From Eubacteriales bacterium (GTDB lineage: Bacteria > Bacillota > Clostridia > Lachnospirales > Lachnospiraceae): DNA of 64,000 nt. The position numbers and the translations under genes are program-made. The stretch lies in the NCBI GenBank assembly GCA_030537195.1, contig JAUNOK010000004.1, positions 1 to 64,000 on the forward strand, read 5' to 3'. Within the stretch, counting starts at the first letter, position 1, and each line of letters begins with the position of its first letter. Positions 1 to 9,162 of the stretch are shown in pieces. The notes under the pieces were generated by a model. It ran no database searches. It was not told the origin of the DNA and saw only the letters and a list, made by a program, of their open reading frames with translations.

Positions 1-1345
1 CAGTATCGTTATCTCCACCTGCTGGTTTGTCTGTATCTTCAGTATCGTTATCTCCACCTGCTGGTTTATCAGTATTAATATCACCACTATTATCAGATGT
101 ATTATTACTAATCTGATTATTATCAGCTGCCGCCTCGGTTCTCCTGTTGGAAGCTGCCGTTGCTCTCTGTGTAGCAGCCTGCGTTGTCTCATGCTGTGTG
201 CTTGTACTTTCTGTTGTCACCTCTGTACCTGATGTAGCAGCACTTGAACTTTCTTTATTCGTGGTTGTCTCTTTCTGAGCCCTGGTTGTATATTCAGTGG
301 ATGACACTTTCTTATCTGACTTATTGCCACCTCCCGACATTGCAATTATTGAAATAATAATAACAATAACAACCGGAACCATAACCATAACAGCATATAT
401 TATATTGCGTCTCGCTCCTCTTGAAGTTTCTGGCAATATTCTTCCTGTCATATCAACAAGTCTGTCTATAAATGTTCGTTTTCTTCCAGCTCTTTCATAA
501 TACATAGGTGCATCATTATAGTCTTCTTCTTCATACTCTAATGTAACGCCCTCTTCATCGTCATCTGATTCTTTAACATCAATATCAGCTGACTCTTCAA
601 GCGGGAGTTCTTCCGTATTCCCAGATTGCGGTCCTTCTTCAATTTCCTCCTCTGATTCGGAATCTGTAATATTATCTTGAATTATGATATTCTCCGGTTC
701 TATAACTGCAATTTCATCATCTGCTTCTGACTCAGCTTCTGCCTCAGCATTTTCCTCATCGAATGCTCCATATTCAAGTACATCTTCATCCTCAGAAGCT
801 ATACCTAACATATTATTCTTCATCATTCCAATCAGCTTAGAAATAGTATCTCTGTCAGTGTTAAGCAATGACTGGATTTCATCAATGGAATGCATCTCAT
901 ACCCATAAAGTTCCATCATTATAGTCTGTACTCTTGATAAGGACTTAATATTGTCGGAAACAGTATCATATGCTTTGAAATCCTTAAACATCTTGGAATT
1001 ATCTTTGACAATACCGAATAATTCTTCATCTTCCTTAATCCGATTGTATTCGTATACACATTTATCATCTATTCTTATAGTAGAATCATCTATAAGACCG
1101 AACATATACACTGATACTCTTGTTGCAATCTGTCGCATAATATTCTTATCGACATTAATGCTGTCAAGATTCATGCATATATCAATTATTGCCCTAGGCG
1201 AAATCCTCTTGTAATCCTCCCCAAACACAGGATATATAAGATTATTAACATCTTTCTGAATTGCTTTGCATAAAGTCTCTTTGTCACTTTGACCTGACCT
1301 TATTGCATCAATCAATTCCTTCATCTGTTCCTGACTCTTACTCAT
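1..1345 (-). CDS. Partial membrane-anchored protein with repeat-containing outer tail
   Basis: The frame is open from an ATG at 1345 (site GAGGAGATAAAAT before it) to the left edge, so the C-terminus is missing; about 448 codons are visible. Residues 1 to about 190 look like a cytoplasmic helical domain, with a stretch near residues 165-180 that could be a helix-turn-helix. A very acidic linker follows, then one membrane helix at about 312-335 preceded by Arg residues, which predicts N-in topology. The outer part is Ser/Thr-rich and ends in a 13-residue repeat (DKPAGGDNDTEDT), seen at the DNA level as a 39-bp direct repeat. The layout resembles clostridial membrane-bound regulators or anti-sigma-like proteins, but I do not recognise the family. 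It lies 88 bp downstream of the GH25 gene and may share its transcript. Confidence 0.8.
   Translation of the reverse strand, partial: MSKSQEQMKELIDAIRSGQSDKETLCKAIQKDVNNLIYPVFGEDYKRISPRAIIDICMNLDSINVDKNIMRQIATRVSVYMFGLIDDSTIRIDDKCVYEYNRIKEDEELFGIVKDNSKMFKDFKAYDTVSDNIKSLSRVQTIMMELYGYEMHSIDEIQSLLNTDRDTISKLIGMMKNNMLGIASEDEDVLEYGAFDEENAEAEAESEADDEIAVIEPENIIIQDNITDSESEEEIEEGPQSGNTEELPLEESADIDVKESDDDEEGVTLEYEEEDYNDAPMYYERAGRKRTFIDRLVDMTGRILPETSRGARRNIIYAVMVMVPVVIVIIISIIAMSGGGNKSDKKVSSTEYTTRAQKETTTNKESSSAATSGTEVTTESTSTQHETTQAATQRATAASNRRTEAAADNNQISNNTSDNSGDINTDKPAGGDNDTEDTDKPAGGDNDT
2..73 (-). repeat. 39-bp coding tandem repeat at window edge
   Basis: Two nearly identical 39-bp units encode DKPAGGDNDTEDT in the outer tail of the partial protein. 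The array probably continues beyond the window. Confidence 0.75.
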
Positions 1346-1433
1346 ATTTTATCTCCTCGTGAATATACATTCCGATTGATTATACCACTCTGTTAAAGAA
1401 ATGTCACGTTTTTCAGTTGTTTTATATAGTCAC

Positions 1434-3038
1434 TTAATGCTTCCATACACTCATATCAACATATCCTGATATTCCATTAACTCTTGCTTTATCTGTGAAC
1501 TGCCACATTGAAAAAGGACCTGTATAAGTGCACTGACTCCTATACTGTGCAAGCCATACGCTGCAGCCAATATTACCAGCATACATACGGTTATTCATCC
1601 AGTCTTTATTAGCATATACAACTGCTGAATATCCACAATTATTCACAGTCTGTGCAAATGCATTAACAACTGCTGTTCTCTGTGATGATGATATCTTATC
1701 TCCTCGTCCACTTCCATTACCTGCACTTTCAACATCAATAGCAAGTGGAAGTGATATGTTATATCCACTGCAGGCTGATACAATAAAGCTGGCCTCTTCA
1801 ACTGCCTCTGTTGTATTAACTGCCTGAGTAACAATATATGCTCCTACCTTAACTCCTGCTGCGATTGCCTGACTCATGTTCTCATGAAATCTGCTGTCAA
1901 GAACAAGATTAGCTGTTTCATATCCTCTGTAGCCAACTCTTATCATTGCATAATTAATTCCTGAAGCTTTAACACTATCCCAGTCAATGCTTCCATTATA
2001 TCTTGAAACATCTATTACAAGTGATGAACCTAGTGAACCATCCGCATTGAAATAGTACTGTACTCCGTCGATATTCTTCCAGCCTGTTACAGCATTGGCA
2101 TCTTCAAAGTAATAATTCTTTCCTTTGATATTCTGCCATCCGTCAGCATATATATATTCTATCTGCGCTTCAACCTCCATAACTATATACGAAACTTTCT
2201 TACTTTCGGTTGAACTTTCTGATTCTGATTGAGAACTTTCTTCTATGCCAGACAGACCTTTTTCATCCTTTGATTTTTCTTTTATCTCTTCATTCTTAGA
2301 ATCATTCTTAACAAGAAATGTTGTAACAACCTTCTCGCTTCCACCGGTAACATCTACCATACCAGTCTCGTATATATAGCCTGTATATCTGTTTTCCTGA
2401 TTATTTTCCTGTACCAGAACAGAACCTTTGGTACATTTGGCAATCTGTTCCTCTGTAAAATCCTGAACCTTACTGTTCTTTAAGGTATACACAATATCTT
2501 CACCAGACTTCTTTACAGATGAAACACTTACGCTTCCAGAAACAGCATTATCAACATATGAAACTGGCTTTATAACCTCGCCTGAAGATTCATTATTTCT
2601 GTTCTTAATTGGATCTTCCTTCTGCGTAACAGCGCTGTCCTTGACAACCTTAGTCATGATATTCTCTATCACCTGATAGGTTTCTTCTTCTGTCAGTTCT
2701 TCTGTTTCAGTTTCTTCTGTTGTTTCTTCCAGCGTCTTCGTCTCTGTATGTGTTTCTGTCTCTGTCTCTGCCGCCTCAACTATTTCCGGCTGATGCTTCT
2801 TAGGTGTTTTATTGATATTCACTCCAACCGCAATAGCAACAGTTGCTACTATTACAGCAACTGAAGTCAGAACTGCTGTCATAATCACATGCTTCTTAAT
2901 CTTGAAAAATGCTACAATCTTTTCCTTATAACCCACAGGTACTTTTTCTATCTCAAGCACCTCGTAATCCTCTTTTCCCTCTTTGTCTTCTACATCAGTC
3001 TGATTGGTATCTGTTTCATTAATCTCTGTCTCGTTCAT
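1434..3038 (-). CDS. Membrane-anchored GH25 muramidase with choline-binding-type repeats
   Basis: Predicted lysozyme-type cell-wall hydrolase of 534 residues. The acidic cytoplasmic N-terminus is followed by one membrane helix (about 51-75), a Glu/Thr-rich spacer, and about two cell-wall-binding repeats (about 295-339, with GWQNIKGKNYYF and GWKNIDGVQYYF) of the choline-binding type. The C-terminal GH25 barrel starts at about 340 with IDVSRYNG (Asp343) and carries the D-x-E pair in AIDVES (about Asp435/Glu437). The gene starts 13 bp after the previous GH25 gene ends, so the two are co-transcribed. The ribosome site is weak. Binding repeats of this kind recognise choline in pneumococcal proteins. 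That fits the LicA/LicC/LicD-like genes elsewhere in the window, but ligand binding is an inference. Confidence 0.88.
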   Translation of the reverse strand: MNETEINETDTNQTDVEDKEGKEDYEVLEIEKVPVGYKEKIVAFFKIKKHVIMTAVLTSVAVIVATVAIAVGVNINKTPKKHQPEIVEAAETETETHTETKTLEETTEETETEELTEEETYQVIENIMTKVVKDSAVTQKEDPIKNRNNESSGEVIKPVSYVDNAVSGSVSVSSVKKSGEDIVYTLKNSKVQDFTEEQIAKCTKGSVLVQENNQENRYTGYIYETGMVDVTGGSEKVVTTFLVKNDSKNEEIKEKSKDEKGLSGIEESSQSESESSTESKKVSYIVMEVEAQIEYIYADGWQNIKGKNYYFEDANAVTGWKNIDGVQYYFNADGSLGSSLVIDVSRYNGSIDWDSVKASGINYAMIRVGYRGYETANLVLDSRFHENMSQAIAAGVKVGAYIVTQAVNTTEAVEEASFIVSACSGYNISLPLAIDVESAGNGSGRGDKISSSQRTAVVNAFAQTVNNCGYSAVVYANKDWMNNRMYAGNIGCSVWLAQYRSQCTYTGPFSMWQFTDKARVNGISGYVDMSVWKH

Positions 3039-3050
3039 ATCTGCTTTTTA

Positions 3051-4565
3051 TTAAACCTCTTCCTTTGTTTCCTGCTGTGTTAATTCCTGTGCCGCTTCTA
3101 TTACAGTAATCTCCAGTCTCGCAGTATTCTTTATCCAGCCTGATTTCGGATCTTTGAACCTGTATTCAACCGTATATACACCTGCATTTGATATGGCATC
3201 TGCCTCACTATATTCATTGCCTTCATCATCATATATAGAATATTCCACTTCCGTATCATACCCTATAGAATTAGTTCCTTTTACTCCATCAAGCAGATTA
3301 AGTTCCTCTGTAAGCTCACCCGCATCCTTATTATATGTTCTCTTTATATCAGTATTAGTTACTGTAATCACAGCGTCTTTCGTATCAACATGGTAATTGG
3401 CATATCCGAAAAATGCTATATTAACATCAACAAATCCATCTATACCACTAACATAGCATCTTGAGCTATACTGCCACATATCAAAGTTATATCTGAAGTT
3501 CGGAAGGTCATCACCATATTCCCATCTTACAGAATCATAATAGAATTTACCGAAATATGCTGCCATCCACACTTTATACTTGCTGGCAAGCCTTTCTCCA
3601 TCAAAACTGTTATACCATCTGTTTCTGTTAGAATACACCATAGGTGTATATCCATAGCTTTTTACAACATTACAGAATGTTTCACAGGCTTCCGTAACCT
3701 CATCATAATCTCCATAATCAAGTTCCCAGTCAAATGCAACCGGATATGTTATCTTATAATCCTTTATAAGGTTAATACAATAACTTGCCTCATCATATGC
3801 TTCTTTCGAATTAGTAGCTCCCGAATAGAAATACACTCCCACCTGAATACCATTAGCAAGTGCGCCCTCAATATTGCGTCTAAAGTATCTGTCTTCATAT
3901 ACACCGTCTTTGTCATCTCCGCCACCACATTTTATCATTGCAAATGTGATTCCATCAGCAGCAACAGCTGTCCAGTCTATATCTCCCTGCCATTTTGATA
4001 CATCGATTCCTTCTACAACCTGGCTTATCTCATATACTTCATCTGACTTTGGTGTATCATCTGCTGGCGGTTCTTCCACTTCTGTTTCATCCTTTGAAGG
4101 CTCAGAAGAATTATCTTCAACTACATCAAGATCCTCAACATCTTTAACAGGAATAACAATATCACTGTCATTAGCAGCCTTATCGATTATCTCATATATC
4201 TCCCTGCTGCTTGCATTATCATCTGCTACAGCAGCCATTACAAGTTCGGAGATCTCCTCCTGTGTTGTGCTTTCCGTCTCATCCTGTGTCTGTTCCTGCG
4301 TTTCTGTCTCTGTCTCCATAACGACAGGCTTTGTCTGTTCCACATTGTTATGTGTCTGTGTTTCTTCCTGTGTCTCGGCTTCTGTCTCCTGAGCCTGAAT
4401 CTGAGTCTTATTATTGTAATGCACATATTCTACAGCAGTTATAGCAGCTGCACATCCCGCCGCTAATACAGTTCCAGTAATTATGAATATCTTAGCATGA
4501 GAAATCACTATCTTTTTCCATGCGCCAGTTATTTTTTCTTTAAAAGTCCCCAATAAATTCTTCAT
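3051..4565 (-). CDS. Membrane-anchored GH25 muramidase with C-terminal Ig-like domain
   Basis: Predicted peptidoglycan hydrolase of 504 residues. An N-terminal basic segment and membrane helix (about 25-47) anchor it, followed by a long Glu/Thr/Gln-rich spacer to about 180. The GH25 domain begins at GIDVSKWQGDIDW (Asp188), with the D-x-E pair in FDWELD (Asp279/Glu281), and ends near 390. A C-terminal region of about 100 residues looks like a bacterial Ig-like or surface-exposed beta domain. There is no signal-peptidase site, so the protein probably stays in the membrane. It lies 18 bp after the GT2 gene and just before the second GH25 gene, with the same architecture up to the catalytic domain. 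Confidence 0.88.
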   Translation of the reverse strand: MKNLLGTFKEKITGAWKKIVISHAKIFIITGTVLAAGCAAAITAVEYVHYNNKTQIQAQETEAETQEETQTHNNVEQTKPVVMETETETQEQTQDETESTTQEEISELVMAAVADDNASSREIYEIIDKAANDSDIVIPVKDVEDLDVVEDNSSEPSKDETEVEEPPADDTPKSDEVYEISQVVEGIDVSKWQGDIDWTAVAADGITFAMIKCGGGDDKDGVYEDRYFRRNIEGALANGIQVGVYFYSGATNSKEAYDEASYCINLIKDYKITYPVAFDWELDYGDYDEVTEACETFCNVVKSYGYTPMVYSNRNRWYNSFDGERLASKYKVWMAAYFGKFYYDSVRWEYGDDLPNFRYNFDMWQYSSRCYVSGIDGFVDVNIAFFGYANYHVDTKDAVITVTNTDIKRTYNKDAGELTEELNLLDGVKGTNSIGYDTEVEYSIYDDEGNEYSEADAISNAGVYTVEYRFKDPKSGWIKNTARLEITVIEAAQELTQQETKEEV

Positions 4566-4583
4566 CCTTCATATATCTCCTGA

Positions 4584-5324
4584 TTAATCATAATAGTGTC
4601 TGAAGTAAACTCTTCCAAATATTGCCCATGTATCACAGAATGCACGCCATATATCCTTCATTCCTATACGCTTTACACCGGAATCCCTGACATACACAAC
4701 CTCTACAGGCATCTGTGCTATCGAAAATCCCCTTCTGTGAATTGCAACTAACAGTTCTATATCATAAGCAAACCCCGATGTTCTTATAAGATGTGCAACC
4801 GGTTTGATTGCCTCAACCCTGAATACCTTAAGCCCCGTCTGTGTATCCTTGACATTAAGATGAAACAGCACAAGAAGCATTATATAATACCCCATGCTTA
4901 TCACTTTCCTCTTAAATGGATAATCAAGCTTGGAATCCTTATGAAACTTACAGCCTATAACAACATCTTTATTATCATCAAGCATTTTCTTAAGATAGCC
5001 CTCTAACTGCGATGGATTAAGTTCAAGGTCTGCATCAACAAATGCGACATACTTTCCTTCAGCCTGTGACACACCGGATATAATTGCGTTACCCTTGCCA
5101 CGGTTCTTGTTAGAACTAACCATACGCACACGGCTATCCTGCTTCATAGCTTTTTCTATCTCAGCTTTGGTATTATCCTTACTGCCATCATTAACCGCAA
5201 TAATCTCCAATTCAGGAACAAACTTTTCAACAATTCTCAATGTTTCCATGATACTGTGATATATAAGTTTTTCCTCATTATAAGCTGGCATAATAATAGA
5301 CAGCATACCATTTAGATTTAACAT
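4584..5324 (-). CDS. GT2 family (dolichyl-phosphate-mannose synthase-like) glycosyltransferase
   Basis: A 246-residue GT-A fold transferase. It shows SIIMPAYNEE at the N-terminus, NDGSKDNT, the metal-binding DADLELNP and the acceptor-side KDTQTGLKVFR typical of DPM1/GtrB-like enzymes that load a sugar onto a polyprenyl phosphate. It has one hydrophobic stretch (about 145-160) but lacks the C-terminal pair of membrane helices. The start at 5324 has GGGAGAG five bases before it; Met7 is a weaker alternative. It heads the GH25 operon. Together with the GT-C proteins in the window it could supply lipid-linked sugar for reactions outside the cell. Confidence 0.85.
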   Translation of the reverse strand: MLNLNGMLSIIMPAYNEEKLIYHSIMETLRIVEKFVPELEIIAVNDGSKDNTKAEIEKAMKQDSRVRMVSSNKNRGKGNAIISGVSQAEGKYVAFVDADLELNPSQLEGYLKKMLDDNKDVVIGCKFHKDSKLDYPFKRKVISMGYYIMLLVLFHLNVKDTQTGLKVFRVEAIKPVAHLIRTSGFAYDIELLVAIHRRGFSIAQMPVEVVYVRDSGVKRIGMKDIWRAFCDTWAIFGRVYFRHYYD

Positions 5325-5489
5325 TTATACTCTCCCTCTGATGTTTACACACCCTTTAATATTACAATGCTATGTCTGGATTTTCAAGTATAGACGGGGA
5401 ATTAACGCAGATAATATCAATATCGGCATGGCATTAACTTTCTTTCACAGTGCCTGCAGATATATCTTATAAAAAATGAGGTGATATCC

Positions 5490-5744
5490 ATGAATAATGC
5501 AGAAAATCTTCCAACAGACAACAACAATAAATCCATTGTAAAAGGACACACAATGTATAACTGGGAAACTCACGATGACCAGGATAAAGTGATTCACGAC
5601 AGCATTAATGCAATCGAAAGAAGACGTGAACATATGACTGATGAACAGATAAGAACAGCTTACACTGAACTACAGACAGGACTCGGTCCTGACATCTATG
5701 GTCAGCTATGTGACCGCAAGGCAAGCGGCAATTTTCAGGGGTAA
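5490..5744 (+). CDS. Small hypothetical protein (84 aa)
   Basis: The only likely plus-strand gene in the window. The ATG at 5490 has GAGGTG six bases upstream, better than the in-frame GTG at 5481. The product is hydrophilic and charged, with no membrane helix or signal. It contains ERRREHMTDEQIRTAYTEL, which should be helical, and ends with a Gly-rich tail. I do not recognise a family. Its stop is followed by a hairpin shared with the convergent glf gene. Confidence 0.6.
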   Translation: MNNAENLPTDNNNKSIVKGHTMYNWETHDDQDKVIHDSINAIERRREHMTDEQIRTAYTELQTGLGPDIYGQLCDRKASGNFQG

Positions 5745-5754
5745 TATTAAAAAT

Positions 5755-5792
5755 GCATATGACTTAGATTATCATTCATCTAAGCCATATGC
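5755..5792 (-). terminator. Hairpin between convergent genes; likely glf terminator
   Basis: Arms GCATATGACTTAGAT and ATCTAAGCCATATGC pair with one mismatch around an 8-base loop. On the minus strand a run of five T follows, so it can end glf transcription. On the plus strand there is no T-run. Confidence 0.6.
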
Positions 5793-5810
5793 TGAATGTG
5801 CCACATATTT

Positions 5811-6950
5811 TTAAATATTCTTCGTAGCGCAGTCAAGTGCTGCTGCCACAACAGCATCCATATCATAATATTTGTACTCGCCAAGACGTCCGCCGAATAT
5901 AACCTTGCTTTCAGCGTCAGCAAGTTCCTTATACTGAGCATAGAGAGCGCCGTTCTTCTCATCATTAACAGGATAGTAAGGCTCATCACCCGGCTTCCAC
6001 TCAGAGCTGTACTCACGGCTGATAACAGTCTTAGGAAGGTCATTGCCATTCTCGTCCTTACCGAACTCGAACCATTTGTGCTCAATAATTCTTGTCCATG
6101 GAGTCTCTGCATCAGTATAATTAACTGCTGCATTACCCTGGAAATTAGGAATATCCAGAGTCTCTGTCTCAAATCTTACTGAACGGTATTCAAGATTGCC
6201 GAGCTTATAATCAAAGTACGCGTCAATAGCACCTGTGTATACAACCTTTGCAGCCTCGTTATCAAGCGCTGCCTTGGCATCAGAAGAAGCAAGATAGTCA
6301 ACTCCAAGTCTTACCTCAATGCTTCCAGAAAGCTCACTGTCATCAAGCATATTGGCAACCATCTTAGTATATCCGCCCTCAGGAATTCCCTGATACAGTG
6401 CATTAAAGTAATTATTATCAAATGTAAGTCTTACAGGAAGTCTCTTGATAATGAAGGAAGGAAGCTCATTACATGGTCTGCCCCACTGCTTCTGTGTGTA
6501 TCCCTTAATCAGCTTCTCATATATATCAGTTCCTACAAGGCTTATAGCCTGCTCCTCAAGATTCTTAGGCTCTGTAATTCCGGCTTCTTTTCTTTGCTGC
6601 TCAATTCTGTCCGCTGCCTCCTGTGGTGTCACAACACCCCACATCTTATTGAAGGTATACATATTAAATGGCAGTGAATACAGTTCTCCCTTGTAATTAG
6701 CAACAGGTGAATTAGTGAATCTGTTAAATGTAGTAAACTGTGAAAGATATTCCCACACCTTCTTATTATTAGTATGAAAAATGTGTGCGCCATACACATG
6801 CACATTAATTCCTTCTCTTTTCTCTGTATACACATTACCCGCAATATTATTTCTCTTATCTATTACAAGAACCTTCTTTCCTGCCTTTGCCGCCTCATGC
6901 GCAAATACTGAGCCGAAAAGTCCTGCTCCTACTATTAAATAATCATACAT
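5811..6950 (-). CDS. glf: UDP-galactopyranose mutase
   Basis: A 379-residue flavoenzyme that interconverts UDP-galactopyranose and UDP-galactofuranose. The N-terminal FAD-binding motif is VGAGLFGSVFAHEAAK, followed by the family signature VYGAHIFHTNNKKVW. KGYTQKQWGRP and RLPVRLTFDNNYF are also typical of Glf, as is the C-terminal FGGRLGEYKYYDMD. Length matches the family. It stands alone between terminators and should supply galactofuranose for a surface glycan. Confidence 0.97.
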   Translation of the reverse strand: MYDYLIVGAGLFGSVFAHEAAKAGKKVLVIDKRNNIAGNVYTEKREGINVHVYGAHIFHTNNKKVWEYLSQFTTFNRFTNSPVANYKGELYSLPFNMYTFNKMWGVVTPQEAADRIEQQRKEAGITEPKNLEEQAISLVGTDIYEKLIKGYTQKQWGRPCNELPSFIIKRLPVRLTFDNNYFNALYQGIPEGGYTKMVANMLDDSELSGSIEVRLGVDYLASSDAKAALDNEAAKVVYTGAIDAYFDYKLGNLEYRSVRFETETLDIPNFQGNAAVNYTDAETPWTRIIEHKWFEFGKDENGNDLPKTVISREYSSEWKPGDEPYYPVNDEKNGALYAQYKELADAESKVIFGGRLGEYKYYDMDAVVAAALDCATKNI

Positions 6951-6977
6951 AGCTTTATTCCTCTTCTATTAACATAA

Positions 6978-7006
6978 TAATGGGATGACCAGACGCCATC
7001 CCATTA
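6978..7006 (-). terminator. Hairpin downstream of ABC permease gene
   Basis: Perfect 10-bp arms TAATGGGATG and CATCCCATTA around a 9-base loop lie 42 bp after the permease stop. The following T-run is weak, so termination is probable but not certain. Confidence 0.5.
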
Positions 7007-7047
7007 ATTATACTTATTAAAATGTATTAATTCAATATCAGAAATTA

Positions 7048-9162
7048 TTAATACTCATCAACATCAGAAATATAATCTAAAAGCTGTGTATAGCCATCTA
7101 ACTGGATAATAGCATCAGCCCCGATATAATCTCCTGTACCATCTTTAACCTGACTGTAATTTGAATAATTAACAACAACAATCGGATTATCAGCATTTAC
7201 TTCCTTGTTAAAATCCTTCTTATCAATGGATTCTGCAAGTGCTTTTAATACCTTTTGAGCCTTTTCACTATCAGTATTTATATATGATGACGGACTACGC
7301 CATATACTTTCATCATTATATATAATAACTAATGTCAAATCTTCTGCAGTCTCTGAACGATTCTGATATGCTTTATCACCAGCAGCATACATCTTTAATA
7401 TCTCGCTCATTCTTGCAAGTTCTTTCTCATTATTCTTAATAGCATATGCATTTCTTGCACTTATATACTTGTTATAAGACTTAGGCATATTCTTGCTGAT
7501 AGGAAGAATCAGATCATAAGGTACACCCGCCTTTGAAAACTGTGCTGCCATTAAGAATGCTCCACTATCTGAAGAATTAACTATCTGATACCACTTTTCG
7601 AAGCCAATCTCTTTAACTTCACTAGTAATTGTTTTATATATTTCTTTAGTGTCAGCATCCTCCAGATTTCCTGACAGACCTGTTATTGTAACCTTGCCAC
7701 TGTCTGGCAGGTCCATATATAACTTAACAAGATTCTCGTCCTTCTTTAACAGACCTGCAAGCTTCTGTGCATCACTGTCAGTAAGTGTAACTTTTCTGTA
7801 ATGTGTAACACCATTCTGTCTGAATCCGATTTTATAGCTGGTTACTGCCCCTCTGCCTGTACGGGTATAATTATGCACACCATTTGATATACATTTTTCT
7901 TTATATGATACGAACTTTTCTGATACAAACTTAAGAATCTCATCATCTGTGAACTTTACCTTTGATGATATAGCCTTAAAATATTCATTATCTGACGACA
8001 CATAGTTATCCAAAGTCTCGATTGATACATATGAAAGCTTTGAATCATCCGGTTCATAAGAAGCTTCATACTTACCAAATGAATTAGCCCCTGTTCCAAT
8101 TACTGCCGCAAGCACATATCCAAGAAGAATTGATGGAACACACTGCTTAATAACATTCATCTTCTTACTTACTATACATTCATACACAAATACAACTAAA
8201 GCACTTACAATGAATAATACAACAACCGCTACAGTCACATCGCTATCTTCGTTAGTATATGCCATCACTACTGCGATAAATGCAATTGTGAAACCAATAA
8301 GTGTTCTGATAATCATTGGGAGAACTTTACCGTTAGCAGCTTTTCCTGCTGTCTCACTCTTTCTTTTTACAAAAAGTACTGCACCAAGCACGATATATAT
8401 AAGCGCAAGAACCAGTGTGTATAAGTTACTTGACACACTAAGAACCATATCTGTGATTCCAGATGAACCATTGTTCATGCCAAGTACAGAAAATACCCAG
8501 CCAACAATCATATTATTGGAAGAATCCAGAAGTCCAACACCGCTGTTACTTATCATGTAAGTTTCTCCATGATATACAGTCATCTCTGTAATCATTACAA
8601 GAATAAATCTTGGCAGGAACATTATAAGTCCTGTTACACATATATTACTTAATATATTACCTGTAATTGATGCTGCAACATTTATAATTGCCATACATAA
8701 AAGGCTGCATATAAATATTGCAAGATACATACGGAACATTATTGCATAATCAACATTGAAATGCTTCTTATTAGCAATGAATAACACTGCCTGTGATGCA
8801 TATGACACAACAAGTATTCCAACAATCCATGTAAGTATTGCTGCTATCTTGCTAAGATATATGCACAGTCTTGTATACGGAATTGAGTGATAGAAATCAC
8901 TGCTGCTTCTCCTATTAAGGAAGCTCCATATGATGAATGATATAACCGGCACAACCAGTACGAATACTAACACCAGTGAATAATTGTCTGACACACCACT
9001 GACATTACTAATCTGATTATATTCCTCAAGATATTTTATTGAGGAAATAACCGGAACAACTGATATAAGCGTAATCGCTACCATCATTATAAAGCCCGCA
9101 AGCCTAGTCTGCTTTAATGTCTGTAAAAACATATGAAAGCTGAATATTTTCTTATTATTCAT
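7048..9162 (-). CDS. ABC transporter permease (ABC-2 type, large)
   Basis: A 704-residue membrane protein. The N-terminal half has several hydrophobic segments (from about residue 18 to 340), and the C-terminal half (about 375-704) is soluble and charged, probably outside the cell. The start overlaps the end of the ATPase gene by 8 bp, so the two are translationally coupled. The GntR regulator is the first gene of the same operon. Comparable Firmicute sets (YtrA type) respond to cell-wall-active compounds, but the substrate here cannot be read from sequence. Confidence 0.85.
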   Translation of the reverse strand: MNNKKIFSFHMFLQTLKQTRLAGFIMMVAITLISVVPVISSIKYLEEYNQISNVSGVSDNYSLVLVFVLVVPVISFIIWSFLNRRSSSDFYHSIPYTRLCIYLSKIAAILTWIVGILVVSYASQAVLFIANKKHFNVDYAIMFRMYLAIFICSLLCMAIINVAASITGNILSNICVTGLIMFLPRFILVMITEMTVYHGETYMISNSGVGLLDSSNNMIVGWVFSVLGMNNGSSGITDMVLSVSSNLYTLVLALIYIVLGAVLFVKRKSETAGKAANGKVLPMIIRTLIGFTIAFIAVVMAYTNEDSDVTVAVVVLFIVSALVVFVYECIVSKKMNVIKQCVPSILLGYVLAAVIGTGANSFGKYEASYEPDDSKLSYVSIETLDNYVSSDNEYFKAISSKVKFTDDEILKFVSEKFVSYKEKCISNGVHNYTRTGRGAVTSYKIGFRQNGVTHYRKVTLTDSDAQKLAGLLKKDENLVKLYMDLPDSGKVTITGLSGNLEDADTKEIYKTITSEVKEIGFEKWYQIVNSSDSGAFLMAAQFSKAGVPYDLILPISKNMPKSYNKYISARNAYAIKNNEKELARMSEILKMYAAGDKAYQNRSETAEDLTLVIIYNDESIWRSPSSYINTDSEKAQKVLKALAESIDKKDFNKEVNADNPIVVVNYSNYSQVKDGTGDYIGADAIIQLDGYTQLLDYISDVDEY

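Noticed and set aside
3874-4392. Plus-strand Ser-rich ORF of 172 codons opposite the GH25 gene
   Set aside because: It is the antisense of the Glu/Thr-rich spacer and has the composition expected of such a shadow.
5780-6172. Minus-strand ORF of 130 codons inside glf
   Set aside because: It overlaps the strongly recognisable glf frame, has no ribosome site and a low-complexity composition typical of a shadow frame.
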